From Komagataeibacter europaeus LMG 18890 (GTDB lineage: Bacteria > Pseudomonadota > Alphaproteobacteria > Acetobacterales > Acetobacteraceae): a DNA stretch of 63,885 nucleotides. This document shows, piece after piece, positions 51,016 to 60,242 of the stretch. Location: assembly GCF_000285295.1 (NCBI RefSeq), contig NZ_CADP01000003.1, positions 1 to 63,885 of the forward strand, in the 5' to 3' direction. The position numbers and the translations under genes were made by a program. The stretch's first letter is position 1. Each line of letters begins with the position of its first letter. The notes beneath the pieces are model-generated. The model did no database searches. It saw nothing but the letters and a program-made list of their open reading frames with translations, and was not told the origin of the DNA.

Positions 51016-51045
51016 TTGACGCGGCGTGGGGAACCAATATAGAAC
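51016..51045 (+). promoter_or_regulatory. lexA promoter with overlapping SOS box
   Basis: TTGACG (51016-51021) and TATAGA (51038-51043), 16 bp apart, form a sigma70-like promoter 78 bp before lexA. GAAC-N7-GAAC at 51031-51045 (the complement reads GTTC-N7-GTTC) is the established alphaproteobacterial LexA site, and it covers the -10. The repressor should block its own promoter here. Confidence 0.85.
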
Positions 51046-51120
51046 ATGTGAACAGGTTTTTGGTTTGTTCCATCATATTCCAGCCCGGGCGACACCGGTA
51101 ACGGCAAAAGGACATGTGGC

Positions 51121-51792
51121 ATGCTTACGAAGAAACAACATGAACTTTTGCTGTTTATCGACAGCCACCTGCGCAGGACGGGTTTCTCCCCGTCCTTTGA
51201 TGAAATGAAGGATGCGCTGGGCCTGCGTTCCAAATCCGGCATTCACCGCCTGATCTCGGCGTTGGAGGAACGCGGTTTCCTTCACCGCAGGCATCATCGC
51301 GCCCGTGCGCTGGAAATCCTGCGCCTGCCTGATATCGATGTGCCGCCCGCGCCCGCCCCGTCCGACCCACCTGCCCCGATCCCCGGTTCGCCTGATCCCC
51401 GCGGAATGCTGGTGGTGGATGTACCCTTCGTGGGGCGGATCGCCGCCGGCAATCCCATTGAAGCCATTACACCGGAAACCACCCGTATTGCCGTCCCGGC
51501 CGACATGCTGGGCAAAGCCAGCCATTACGCGCTGGAAGTCACGGGGGATTCGATGCAGGACGCGGGGATTCTGGATGGTGACATGGTCATCATCCGTGAA
51601 GGCATGCAGGCAACGGACGGGCAGATTGTCGTTGCCCTGATCGATGGGATAGAAGTCACGCTGAAGCGTCTGCGCCACGAGGGGAGCAATATTGCGCTGA
51701 TCCCTGCCAACCGGCATTATGAGACCCGCGTGCTGCCTGCAGCCCGGGTCAATGTGCAGGGCACCCTGGCTGGCCTGATCCGTCGTTACTGA
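51121..51792 (+). CDS. lexA: LexA repressor
   Basis: LexA is the SOS regulator that cleaves itself when RecA is activated. The N-terminal winged helix is [20 protein letters not shown] followed by [18 protein letters not shown] Pro/Asp-rich linker ([17 protein letters not shown]) follows, then the cleavage site Ala-Gly in [11 protein letters not shown]. The catalytic Ser is in GDSMQDAGI and the Lys in VTLKRLR. Length 223 fits alphaproteobacteria. Autoregulation is supported by the SOS box upstream. Confidence 0.96.
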   Translation: MLTKKQHELLLFIDSHLRRTGFSPSFDEMKDALGLRSKSGIHRLISALEERGFLHRRHHRARALEILRLPDIDVPPAPAPSDPPAPIPGSPDPRGMLVVDVPFVGRIAAGNPIEAITPETTRIAVPADMLGKASHYALEVTGDSMQDAGILDGDMVIIREGMQATDGQIVVALIDGIEVTLKRLRHEGSNIALIPANRHYETRVLPAARVNVQGTLAGLIRRY

Positions 51793-51847
51793 AAAAACCG
51801 TTTTCAGCAGTCTGCCAGTGAATCACCTGCGATTATGAAAAGTGTCC

Positions 51848-51897
51848 GGTAAAGCTTTTTTCAGAAGGCTTCGGGAAACGCCCTTTTGTTGAAACAA
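51848..51897. repeat. Dispersed double-hairpin repeat, copy 3 (degenerate)
   Basis: GGTAAAGCTTTTTTCAGAAG followed by GCTTCGGGAAACGCCCTTTTG has the same order as copy 1: an AAGCTT hairpin, then the start of the GCC-T-run hairpin. The second hairpin is incomplete next to the bioCD stop. It lies between the converging lexA and bioCD genes. Confidence 0.5.
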
Positions 51898-51900
51898 TCT

Positions 51901-53313
51901 TCAGGGCGCGTCCCGCGCCACCTGTTCCCATGCGGGCAGCCGGGCCGCCAGTTGTGCCACCGCATCCGGCCCCATGGGGGTGATGGTCGGAAATTCGGCC
52001 AGTATGCGGACCCGTCCATGGCGTTCGATGGCGCTGCGGCCATAAGGTTCGGGCGGGCCGTTCAGGATCACGCCCGCGACATGCAGTCCACGCGCCCGGA
52101 GTGCGGCAAGGCTGAGCAGCGTATGGTTGATCGTGCCAAGCTGGCTGCGCGCCACCAGCACGACCGGCAGCGCCAGCCGGGCCATGAGGTCGATCATCAG
52201 GTAATTTTCGGCAATTGGCACGAACACGCCGCCTGCCCCTTCCACCACCAGCGGACCGTCACTGGCTGCATGGCGTGGCAGGGCGATCATGGCGGGATCG
52301 ATCCGGGTATGGGCCGCATGGGCCGCATCCTCGGGCGATAGCGACGCCCCGAACGTGGCGGCTGGTGGATAAAGGCGGGCCGGGTCCAGTCCTGTCAGCT
52401 GCCGCACGCCCATGCTGTCGGATGGGGCGTCATCCGTGCCGCTCTGCAACGGTTTCCAGTAAGCCGCGTCCCATGCCCTGACCAATGTCGCGGATGTCAC
52501 CGTCTTGCCCACATCCGTATCCGTGCCGGTAACGAACACACCCGGCCACGCCGCGCGGCGGAACAGCCCGTAACCGACCTGATAGGACACGGTGAACGGT
52601 CCATCCGTTCCCGCCGCCGCCAGTACGCGGCGCAACTGGCCACCCGTAGCAGGGGCGTAGTCCGTATGCGTGGCCCCGATGGCACGCAGTTCCTGCACGA
52701 AGGCCAGTGGGGTGGCCGGGGTATCGACAGTCTCGGCATCATGCCACATCCCCGCACCGCAGGCGGGCCATTCGGCCTGTAGCTGTTCGATGGTGGGATA
52801 ATCCGGCATGGGACACACGACCCCGGCCCGCGCATATGCATCCCGCCATTGCCGGAAGCTGCTCAGGCACAGCGTGGAAAGCGCCATCTGTCCCCCCGGC
52901 GCCAGCAGGTTGCCCAGCATGCGCAGGGTGCGTGCCCGGTGGGGAAACCACTGCATGGCCATGCTGGAACAGATCAGATCAAACGGACCTTCCACGTCCG
53001 GGGCTTCGGCATCCATGCGGTGCAGGGACAGCCTGTCGTCATTCGCCATCCGCCGGGCCACGCGCTCCAGCATGGCGGGGGCGATGTCGGTGGCGGTGAT
53101 ATGGGCTGTCGGGAACAGCCTGCGCAGTTCACGGGTCAGGAAGCCGGTGCCGCAGCCAATTTCCAGAATACGTGCGGGGGGCATGTCGCCGGGGGCATGG
53201 CGGGCAGCAATGCGGCATGCCAGTTCGCGCGCCACAACGTGCTGGACGCGGGCGGCCTGTTCATATCCCTGTGCCGCGCCAAAACGGGCGGCGATGCGGT
53301 CTTTGCGGGTCAT
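51901..53313 (-). CDS. BioC-BioD fusion: malonyl-ACP O-methyltransferase / dethiobiotin synthetase
   Basis: This 470-residue fusion joins two biotin enzymes. Residues 1 to about 255 are a class I SAM methyltransferase (ILEIGCGTGFLTREL, DLICSSMAMQWF, LAPGGQMALSTL) of the BioC type, which methylates malonyl-ACP to start pimeloyl synthesis. From about residue 265 the BioD ATPase begins (P-loop FVTGTDTDVGKT, YWKPLQSGT, VVEGAGGVFVPI). It closes the dethiobiotin ring from DAPA and CO2. Stop codons give no sign of a split. It overlaps the upstream hydrolase gene as ATGA. Confidence 0.92.
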   Translation of the reverse strand: MTRKDRIAARFGAAQGYEQAARVQHVVARELACRIAARHAPGDMPPARILEIGCGTGFLTRELRRLFPTAHITATDIAPAMLERVARRMANDDRLSLHRMDAEAPDVEGPFDLICSSMAMQWFPHRARTLRMLGNLLAPGGQMALSTLCLSSFRQWRDAYARAGVVCPMPDYPTIEQLQAEWPACGAGMWHDAETVDTPATPLAFVQELRAIGATHTDYAPATGGQLRRVLAAAGTDGPFTVSYQVGYGLFRRAAWPGVFVTGTDTDVGKTVTSATLVRAWDAAYWKPLQSGTDDAPSDSMGVRQLTGLDPARLYPPAATFGASLSPEDAAHAAHTRIDPAMIALPRHAASDGPLVVEGAGGVFVPIAENYLMIDLMARLALPVVLVARSQLGTINHTLLSLAALRARGLHVAGVILNGPPEPYGRSAIERHGRVRILAEFPTITPMGPDAVAQLAARLPAWEQVARDAP

Positions 53314-53981
53314 GGTGCGGTCATCCGTCCGGTCATGGCCATAATGGCGTGGGCGCAGGTTGCGGTATGGGTCAGGGGCAGCAGGTGGCCACCTTCAACC
53401 CACTGGGCTTCCATGCCGCTGCCGGGGGGGAAGCAGGCACGGGTCAGCGTGGGCGGTGCAATGGTGTCATCTGTTCCGGCAATGACATGGACCGGACATG
53501 TGACCCGTTTCAGGTCGGTCCTGCAATCCATGTCCATCAGGGCCACCAGCCCCTGTTCCAGTCGTCCGCGTTCGATGTGGGACGGCAGTGGCGTGTCAAT
53601 GCCGGCGAGCAGGCGAAAGCTGTGCAGCAGCCCTTCGGGTTCCCGCATCAGGCCTGCGCGCATGCGTTCAATCACGCGCCGGGGAATGCCGTGGGGAAAG
53701 TCGGCTGCGGTCCCGAACCGGCTGAAACCGTTTATCAGCACCAGCCCCCGGCACAGGGGACCATGGTGACGCAGCAGCCACAGCGCGCCCAGCGAGTGCC
53801 CGACCCCGATATAGGGCACCTGTGGCAGCATCAGCGCGGGTTGCCGGGTGAAGAAGCCGAAATCGGTGCATGTCGTATGTGCCGGACCAAGGGCGGCGCG
53901 GGTTGCATCCCAGAATGTCGGGTCAAAGGCCCAGCCATGCACCAGCGCGATCGGGAGGGAGGCTGCCGTACCCACGGTCAT
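53310..53981 (-). CDS. Alpha/beta hydrolase, putative pimeloyl-ACP methyl ester esterase (BioH-like)
   Basis: This 223-residue alpha/beta hydrolase has nucleophile elbow GVGHSLGALWLL at about residue 63, an acid in VIAGTDDTIAPP and a late His in EGGHLLPLTH. LVHGWAFDPTFWD is the oxyanion-hole segment. Between bioF and the bioC-bioD fusion, with 4-bp overlaps on both sides, it most likely removes the methyl group from pimeloyl-ACP methyl ester. It is short for BioH (about 255 aa). Confidence 0.82.
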   Translation of the reverse strand: MTVGTAASLPIALVHGWAFDPTFWDATRAALGPAHTTCTDFGFFTRQPALMLPQVPYIGVGHSLGALWLLRHHGPLCRGLVLINGFSRFGTAADFPHGIPRRVIERMRAGLMREPEGLLHSFRLLAGIDTPLPSHIERGRLEQGLVALMDMDCRTDLKRVTCPVHVIAGTDDTIAPPTLTRACFPPGSGMEAQWVEGGHLLPLTHTATCAHAIMAMTGRMTAP

Positions 53982-55162
53982 GCATGCTCCCGTGCGGCAA
54001 GGGTGATGGCGCGGGCCAGCTGGTCAACCATGCTGTCGGTGTGGGCGGCACTCAGCGCCAGCCGTATGCGGCTGCCGTTCGGGGGCACCGTGGGGGGGCG
54101 GATGGCGGTAGCAAGGATGCCGTGGGCTTCCAGACGGGCCGCGAACGCCAGTGCGTGTGCGGCCTCTCCTATCATGATGGGTATGATCTGGGTGGTGGAC
54201 GGGCCGGATGACAGGCCGCAGTCATGGATCACGCCGCGGATATGGTCGGCATTGCGGGCCAGCCGTGCCCGGGCTTCGTCCAGCGTGGGCACCAGTTCCA
54301 GCGCCGCATCCATCGCCCCCAGCACCGCAGGCGGCGGCGCGGTGGTGAATACGAACCCCGAACAGGCGTTTATCAGCCAGTCACACAGGGCCCGTGACCC
54401 GGCCACATAGGCCCCGAAACCACCCAGCGCCTTGCTGAACGTCCCCATGACCAGATCGATCTCATGTCCTGCGCACAGCCCGCGTCCATGCGGGCCAAGC
54501 ACGCCGGTGGCATGGGCTTCATCAACATAGGTAAAGGCGCCATGCCGCCGGGCAAGGGCGCCCAGCCGCGCGATGTCGGTGCGGTCACCATCCATGCTGA
54601 ATACGCTTTCGGTCACGATCACCCGCATGGCGCGCGCGTCGCCTGCATGGCGTTCAAGCAGGCTGTCCAGATGGTCCAGGTCATTATGGCGGAAGCGAAT
54701 CTGCCGCACTCCGGCGGCCATGCATCCCTGATGCAGGCTGGCATGGTTCAGCCGGTCGGTGAAAACCAGCGGTGGCACGCCCTGCCCCGCTGCCAGCCGC
54801 AGCAGGGCGGCAAGGACGGAAGCATTGGCCTGCCACCCGCTGGCCAGAATCACCGCCGCCTCGCACCCCTTGAATGCAGCCAGTCGTGCCTCGACCTGCA
54901 TGTGGCGGGGGCTGGTTCCGGTCACTAGGCGGGATGCGCCGGACCCGGTTCCGTCCTGCCGTAGCCATTCGGCGGCACGGGCGTGCAGCGCGGGATGGTG
55001 GGACAGGCCCAGATAATCATTGGATGAGAAATTGACCAGTTCACGCCCGTTACGGATAACGGTGGCCGCTCCCACATGCCGTACGGGCCGCAGCACGCGG
55101 CGGGTGTGCGTATCCGCCATATGGTCGAGCGCGGTCTGGAAAATTGGATCAAAACGGGCCAT
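53978..55162 (-). CDS. bioF: 8-amino-7-oxononanoate synthase BioF
   Basis: BioF is a PLP enzyme joining pimeloyl-ACP and alanine to KAPA. Segments NFSSNDYLGLSHHP, GTGSGASRLVTG, DEAHATGVLGPHGRG and the lysine site TFSKALGGFG at about residue 240 are diagnostic. ATG at 55162 (MARFDPIF) gives 394 residues; an in-frame ATG 9 bp upstream is possible. First gene of the bioF-bioH-bioCD transcript, divergent from bioA. Confidence 0.94.
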   Translation of the reverse strand: MARFDPIFQTALDHMADTHTRRVLRPVRHVGAATVIRNGRELVNFSSNDYLGLSHHPALHARAAEWLRQDGTGSGASRLVTGTSPRHMQVEARLAAFKGCEAAVILASGWQANASVLAALLRLAAGQGVPPLVFTDRLNHASLHQGCMAAGVRQIRFRHNDLDHLDSLLERHAGDARAMRVIVTESVFSMDGDRTDIARLGALARRHGAFTYVDEAHATGVLGPHGRGLCAGHEIDLVMGTFSKALGGFGAYVAGSRALCDWLINACSGFVFTTAPPPAVLGAMDAALELVPTLDEARARLARNADHIRGVIHDCGLSSGPSTTQIIPIMIGEAAHALAFAARLEAHGILATAIRPPTVPPNGSRIRLALSAAHTDSMVDQLARAITLAAREHA

Positions 55163-55232
55163 GAAGCGCATTGTCCTGCCGGAGCGTGCAGCCCCGGTCA
55201 ATCCCGCCCACGCAATATCATGGAGTAGTCAC

Positions 55233-56498
55233 ATGCAGGGACCCCGCTGGCTGGAACGTGGCATGAAGCATGTCTGGCTACCCTATTCTCAGATGCAGAC
55301 CACCGTGCCCCCCCTGCCCGCCATCAGCACGCGGGGACGCACCATCACACTGGCGGACGGGTCGGAACTGACTGATGGCATCGCATCATGGTGGACGGCG
55401 TGCCACGGCTACAATCATCCCCATATCCGTGCCGCCGTCAGCGCGCAGCTTGAATGCATGCCGCATGTCATGTTCGGCGGCCTGGTCAATGAACCCGCGC
55501 TGACACTGGCCAGCCGTCTGGCGGCCATGCTGCCGGGGGATCTGGAACGGGTTTTCTTTACCGATTCCGGTTCCGTCGCCGTTGAGGTCGCGATGAAAAT
55601 GGCCATCCAGTACTGGCTGAACCGTGGCCGGACGGGCCGGACAAGGCTGCTGGCCTTCCGTGGCGGCTACCATGGCGACACGATGGCCACCATGGCCGTC
55701 TGTGACCCCGAGGAAGGCATGCATTCCCTGTATCAGGGCGCGCTGCCCGAACATTTCATCGCCGACCTGCCCGTGGATGCGGACAGCGTGCGGGCGCTGG
55801 ATGAATTGCTGGCGCAATCAGGGGACAGCATTGCCGCAATTATTGTCGAGCCACTGGTGCAGGGCGCGGGCGGTATGCTGTTCCATTCCCCCGATGTGCT
55901 GCGGAACCTGCGCATGCTTGCGGACCGGCATGGCGTCCTGCTGATACTGGATGAAATATTCACCGGGTTCGGGCGCACCGGTACCATGTTCGCGTGTGAA
56001 CAGGCCGGGATCGTGCCGGACATCATCACGCTGTCCAAGGCCCTGACGGCGGGCACGATGGCGCTGGCCGCCACCGTGGCGCGCGCGCATGTCTTTGATG
56101 CATTTCTATCGGACGACCCGCTGCATGCGCTCATGCACGGGCCGACCTTCATGGCCAACGCCATGGCATGCGCCTGTGCCAATGCCTCGCTGGACCTGTT
56201 TGAACGCGAAGACTGCCTGGGCGGGGTGGCGCGCATTGCCCGACAGATGCGCACGGAACTGGAACCGTGCCGCAGCCTGCCCCATGTGGTGGATGTGCGC
56301 GTCATGGGGGCGATCGGCGTGGTGGAACTGGACCGCATACATGACATGAATGCGCTGAAGACCACCCTGGTCGCGCAGGGGGTCTGGGTGCGGCCCTTCC
56401 GTAACATTGTCTATCTGACGCCAGCTTTTAACATAACCACGTCGGAACTGGGCAAGCTGACCGCTGCCATCCGCACCGTTCTGGCGCAACCGGTGTAG
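55233..56498 (+). CDS. bioA: Adenosylmethionine-8-amino-7-oxononanoate aminotransferase BioA
   Basis: BioA is a class III PLP aminotransferase that makes DAPA from KAPA, with SAM as amino donor. The N-terminus KHVWLPYSQM is specific to BioA. ASWWTACHGYNHP, FFTDSGSVAVEVAMKMA and LDEIFTGFGRTGTMFACE follow; the PLP lysine is in LSKALTAGTMALAATV. ATG at 55233 has no strong ribosome site but fits the family start. The 70-bp gap to bioF must contain both promoters. Confidence 0.95.
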   Translation: MQGPRWLERGMKHVWLPYSQMQTTVPPLPAISTRGRTITLADGSELTDGIASWWTACHGYNHPHIRAAVSAQLECMPHVMFGGLVNEPALTLASRLAAMLPGDLERVFFTDSGSVAVEVAMKMAIQYWLNRGRTGRTRLLAFRGGYHGDTMATMAVCDPEEGMHSLYQGALPEHFIADLPVDADSVRALDELLAQSGDSIAAIIVEPLVQGAGGMLFHSPDVLRNLRMLADRHGVLLILDEIFTGFGRTGTMFACEQAGIVPDIITLSKALTAGTMALAATVARAHVFDAFLSDDPLHALMHGPTFMANAMACACANASLDLFEREDCLGGVARIARQMRTELEPCRSLPHVVDVRVMGAIGVVELDRIHDMNALKTTLVAQGVWVRPFRNIVYLTPAFNITTSELGKLTAAIRTVLAQPV

Positions 56499-56581
56499 CA
56501 GCGGATGCATCGGCGCTAGGCCATTGGGGACGGATCTGGTATAGAAAGCCCATGACTTTTTTTCAGCATCGATCCTGGCGC

Positions 56582-56809
56582 ATGACAAATCATGACAGCA
56601 AGCGACAGATCGTGCTGAAGATCCTGTCGGACGGAAAAGCCCGTTCGGTGCGTGAAATCGGCGACCTGTTCCCCGAACTGGGCACCTACCATGCCCGGCT
56701 GGCGCTGCAGGCCCTGCGTAACCAGGGACTGGTTACGGTGGAAGATGCCCCGGGTGCCAGTGATGGACGCAAGCGCAAGGTCTGGCGTCTGGTCAACACG
56801 TACGCCTGA
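56582..56809 (+). CDS. Small winged-helix-like protein, 75 aa
   Basis: I do not recognise a named family. The layout KRQIVLKILSDGKARSVREI followed by LALQALRNQGLVTVEDAPG and RKRKVWRLV is that of a single winged-helix DNA-binding domain. ATG at 56582 (MTNHDSKRQ) was preferred over one 30 bp upstream. It lies 83 bp after bioA and on the same strand. A link to biotin control is possible but unproven. Codon use is normal. Confidence 0.6.
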   Translation: MTNHDSKRQIVLKILSDGKARSVREIGDLFPELGTYHARLALQALRNQGLVTVEDAPGASDGRKRKVWRLVNTYA

Positions 56810-56971
56810 AGACGGTATTTACAGGGTATCCGGCCTATACAGGCGCACGGCTCCTGCGTGGTTACGCCGTCGCGGCATGGCAGGGCCATATTGTCCGGCC
56901 CGAGGCCAGCCATTCATTTATCAGGCGTAGCGTTTCGAAACCGCAGGCCAGTCGGCAGTACCAGTATATCA

Positions 56972-56997
56972 GCCCCGCCCGATAAACCGGACGGGGC
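56972..56997. terminator. Hairpin between converging genes
   Basis: GCCCCGCCCG and CGGACGGGGC pair with one mismatch around ATAAAC, 10 bp after the DUF4167 stop on the minus strand and in the spacer after the winged-helix gene. There is no T-run. The rest of 56810-57006 holds no supportable gene. Confidence 0.4.
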
Positions 56998-57006
56998 GAT
57001 ACCGGT

Positions 57007-57543
57007 TCACGACGGCGTGGATTCCAGTTCTTCCTTTTTTTCAACCGGCGGCTTGGTACGGCTGTTCCGGCGGGGGGCACGCGGTGCGCGCGGTGCCGGG
57101 GTCGGTGCAGGTTCGCTGGCCACGGTGGGCTGCGGGGCGGTTTCCGCAGGTTCCGGCGCCTGCGGGATGGCGGGCTGTTCGGCCCCCTCCTCGACGCTGG
57201 TTTCCGTGGGCTGGCGGTTGTCAGCGGGGCGCTGCTGGCGGGCGGCCATGCGTTCCTGCTGGCTCTGCTGTGCCGCCTGCGTCATGGCGTTGAGAATGCG
57301 GAAGTAATGTTCGGCATGCTGGAAATAGGCTTCCTCCATTACGCGGTCGCCCGTGCTGCTGGCGTCGCGGCCCAGCTGCAGGTATTTTTCGAACAGCTGC
57401 TGCGCCGTACCGCGCACACGCAGGTCAGGCCCGTTGCTGTCGAAGACATGGTTGCGGTTCAACGGGATCTGGCCATTGTTATGGCGTACGCTTCCGCCAT
57501 TGCTGCCGCCCGAACGATTGTGACGGCCTCGCATGCGTTTCAT
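57007..57543 (-). CDS. DUF4167 domain protein
   Basis: This 178-residue protein carries the alphaproteobacterial DUF4167 domain: MKRMRGRHNRSGG and VFDSNGPDLRVRGTAQQLFE, then AEHYFRIL. The domain is followed by a disordered Ala/Pro/Gln tail (EPAETAPQPTVASEP) and basic end (RRNSRTKPP). The basic first 20 residues suggest RNA binding. Order prfA-prmC-DUF4167 is standard in the class, pointing to translation. ATG at 57543; an ATG 6 bp upstream is equally usable. The 272-bp spacer behind it holds nothing I can identify. Confidence 0.85.
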   Translation of the reverse strand: MKRMRGRHNRSGGSNGGSVRHNNGQIPLNRNHVFDSNGPDLRVRGTAQQLFEKYLQLGRDASSTGDRVMEEAYFQHAEHYFRILNAMTQAAQQSQQERMAARQQRPADNRQPTETSVEEGAEQPAIPQAPEPAETAPQPTVASEPAPTPAPRAPRAPRRNSRTKPPVEKKEELESTPS

Positions 57544-57815
57544 GTTCATAAGCTGTCGCAGCACTTTCCTGTTGCCGGTCACTGGCGCTGCCCTGGACCG
57601 TGGGGCGGTCTGTCCGTCCCGTCTGTTGCCATAGTGGTTGTCCGGTATGACGCCGGACACGGATCCCTGCGCATGGCGGAACCATTCCGGTTCATGACGC
57701 CAGCTTTTCTGTTTTGCAATCTGGATCACCCACGCGGAAACGGAACGGCAGAACAGGTTGCAGTTCGTGTTTCCTGCGCCATCGCACTATATCCCGCCTA
57801 TTTCAGTCTGCCAAA

Positions 57816-58679
57816 TTATTTTTTCATGACCAGCGCCCGCCCGATTTTCCCCAGATCGGGGCGGATTTCCAGTATCCGCAGGCCACCTTCATGCATAAGG
57901 GCGGGCACGCTGTGGTCCTGTCCTATGCCCAGTTCCAGCACCGCGATCCCGCCCGATGCCAGCAGTCCGGGCAAAATCGCAGCCAGCGCGCGATACGCGA
58001 CCAGCCCGTCCGCCCCGCCATCCAGCGCGCGTGCAGGTTCATGGCGCACCACTTCGGGCATGAGACCCTTCAGGTCGGCATGGGGAATGTAGGGGGGATT
58101 GCTCAGGATCAGGTCGAATGGTCCCGTGATCCCATCGGCCCAGTTGCAGCACAGCATGTCGCACCGCGCCGCCAGTCCGTTGCGTGCGGCATTGCGCGTG
58201 GCAAGGCGTGCGGCATCGGGGTTGATGTCGGTGCCAATGCCCGTGGCCTGCGGATATTCCGCCAGCACCGCCAGCAGCAGGCAGCCCGTGCCTGTCCCGA
58301 TATCCAGCACGCGCAGCGGGGCGTTCCGGTCCGGCAGGTGATCCAGCACGGCTTCCACCAGTGTTTCCGTGTCCGCGCGCGGTATCAGGGTTGCGGGTGA
58401 AACCGCCACGTCCAGCGACCAGAAACCTGTATGACCGGTGATATGGGCCATCGGTTCATGATGCAGGCGGCGCTGCAGGATCTGCATGAATGTGGCGTGG
58501 TCTGCTGGCGGCAGGGTATCAATACGCAGCAGCCCCGTCAGATCGGTGCCCGCGGCATGGGCGGCCAGCAGCCGGGCTTCGCGCTGGGGTGCCTCGATGC
58601 CTGCGGCGCGCAGGCGGGTGGTGGCGTCGGACAGAAGATGGCGCAAATTTGCGGGCGTCGGTGTCATGGCATCTTTCAT
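57816..58679 (-). CDS. prmC: Release factor glutamine methyltransferase PrmC (HemK)
   Basis: PrmC uses SAM to methylate the Gln of the GGQ motif in release factors 1 and 2. The catalytic NPPY is present in LILSNPPYIPHADL. The SAM loop is LDIGTGTGCLLLAVLAEYP, and the N-terminal helical domain includes RREARLL-like QREARLLAAHA. The start may be ATG at 58679 or 58667; both are close to the divergent secreted-protein gene (58710). It belongs to the run hisS-prfA-prmC, although a divergent gene lies between prfA and prmC. Confidence 0.93.
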   Translation of the reverse strand: MKDAMTPTPANLRHLLSDATTRLRAAGIEAPQREARLLAAHAAGTDLTGLLRIDTLPPADHATFMQILQRRLHHEPMAHITGHTGFWSLDVAVSPATLIPRADTETLVEAVLDHLPDRNAPLRVLDIGTGTGCLLLAVLAEYPQATGIGTDINPDAARLATRNAARNGLAARCDMLCCNWADGITGPFDLILSNPPYIPHADLKGLMPEVVRHEPARALDGGADGLVAYRALAAILPGLLASGGIAVLELGIGQDHSVPALMHEGGLRILEIRPDLGKIGRALVMKK

Positions 58680-58709
58680 CGCGGCTGATTTCCGGCATAC
58701 TGGGGCATC

Positions 58710-59174
58710 ATGCAACTGCCCGCTTTTTCATTACGCCCCGTACGGACCCTGATCGTCACCATGCTGTGTGCCGGCCTTGCAACGCCAGCACTGGCCGGGT
58801 CGTTTGATGTTGAGGACGGGTATGGTGATGGTGAAATATCCGAGACCTCGCGCCTGTATGTGGATGAGCGGCTTGTCGCGACCTTCCGCCTTGACCATGA
58901 CCATCCCAGCCAGACCGCCCATGTGGAAACGGCAGTCAGCCGCGTGAACCACAGTTACGCCCTGTGTGGCGAAATCACGATCCGTCGGCCGGAAGGCAAG
59001 GTCGAGATCCATCAGGTCAGTGGCGAAGGCGTGCTGCATGAACCCGATGGCCACCATCTTGTCGCCCTTGGCGCGCGCAACTTCACCGGATTCTACCTTG
59101 CCGATCCGGATGACCCGGACGTGGTCGAACGCCATCCCGGGCGCAGCAGCCTGTGCGCGGCACCGACATCATAG
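58710..59174 (+). CDS. Small secreted protein, unknown
   Basis: This 154-residue protein has a clear signal peptide (LIVTMLCAGLATPALA, cleavage after ALA at about residue 29). The mature part has a predicted beta-rich look (VERLVATFRLDHD-like segment, SYALCGEITIRRPEGKVEI, GFYLADPDDPD) and two cysteines that could form a disulfide. I do not recognise the family. It reads plus-strand between prmC and prfA and breaks that otherwise standard pair, so it may be an insertion in this lineage. Confidence 0.68.
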   Translation: MQLPAFSLRPVRTLIVTMLCAGLATPALAGSFDVEDGYGDGEISETSRLYVDERLVATFRLDHDHPSQTAHVETAVSRVNHSYALCGEITIRRPEGKVEIHQVSGEGVLHEPDGHHLVALGARNFTGFYLADPDDPDVVERHPGRSSLCAAPTS

Positions 59175-59178
59175 GGCG

Positions 59179-60240
59179 TCAGTTATCATCCGCCGCCAGA
59201 AGGGCAGCCTGTTCTTCCTGCGTCAGTGCATCGACGAACTCATCGAATTCCCCCGCCATGACCCGATCGATCTTGTACAGTGTCAGCCCGATGCGGTGGT
59301 CGGTCACGCGCCCCTGCGGGAAGTTGTAGGTCCGGATACGTTCCGACCGGTCGCCCGTGCCAACCTGCGCGCGGCGATCGGCGGCGCGCGTTTCATGGGC
59401 TGCCGCACGGTTACGTTCATACAGGCGCGCGCGCAGGATCTTCATCGCCTTGGCACGGTTCTTGTGCTGGCTTTTTTCTTCCTGCATCGCCACCACGATA
59501 TTGGTGGGCAGATGGGTGATGCGCACCGCACTTTCAGTCTTGTTGACGTGCTGCCCCCCCGCCCCTGATGCTCGGTAGACATCAATGCGCAGGTCGCCCT
59601 CGTTCACCTCCACATCCACTTCTTCCGCTTCAGGCAGGACAGCGACGGTTACGGTGGAAGTATGGATGCGGCCCTGGCTTTCGGTCGCGGGCACGCGCTG
59701 CACACGATGCACGCCGGATTCGTATTTCAGCCGGGCAAACACGCCGCGTCCGGTAATGCTGGCGATCCCTTCGCGCAGGCCGCCAAGTTCGGACTGGTCA
59801 TATTCCAGCACCTCGAACCGCCAGCCACGCTGGTCGGCATAGCGCTGGTACGCACCAAACAGTTCGGCTGCGAACAGCCCTGCCTCATCCCCACCGGCGG
59901 CGGGCCGGATTTCAAGGATGGCGCTGCGCTCGTCCGCTTCGTCACGGGGCAGCATGGCCAGGCGGATATCGTGGCGGAGTTCAGGGATCTGCGTGTGCAG
60001 GGTATCAAGTTCGGCCTGCGCCAGTTCCCGCAGTTCGGGGTCGGCCAGCATCTGGGTCGCGTCCTGTTCCGCCTGTTCCGCCGTGCGCAGGGCGTTCACA
60101 CGGGTTACAATCGGCTCCAGTTCCGCATATTCGCGTGAGGCCTGGCTGAAATTGGCCCCCGACATCCCTTCCGCGAGGAGGGCCTGCAATTCCTCGCACC
60201 GGGCGACGATACGGTCCAGACGGTCGTCAAACTTTGCCAC
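59179..60240 (-). CDS. prfA: Peptide chain release factor 1
   Basis: RF1 recognises UAA and UAG stop codons and triggers peptide release. The catalytic GGQ lies in [17 protein letters not shown] at about residue 225. The anticodon-like region and the RGEIASITG-like [19 protein letters not shown] fit. Length 353 is typical. It starts 3 bp after the hisS stop, so the two are probably co-transcribed, and it is a substrate of PrmC downstream. Confidence 0.97.
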   Translation of the reverse strand: MAKFDDRLDRIVARCEELQALLAEGMSGANFSQASREYAELEPIVTRVNALRTAEQAEQDATQMLADPELRELAQAELDTLHTQIPELRHDIRLAMLPRDEADERSAILEIRPAAGGDEAGLFAAELFGAYQRYADQRGWRFEVLEYDQSELGGLREGIASITGRGVFARLKYESGVHRVQRVPATESQGRIHTSTVTVAVLPEAEEVDVEVNEGDLRIDVYRASGAGGQHVNKTESAVRITHLPTNIVVAMQEEKSQHKNRAKAMKILRARLYERNRAAAHETRAADRRAQVGTGDRSERIRTYNFPQGRVTDHRIGLTLYKIDRVMAGEFDEFVDALTQEEQAALLAADDN

Positions 60241-60242
60241 GT

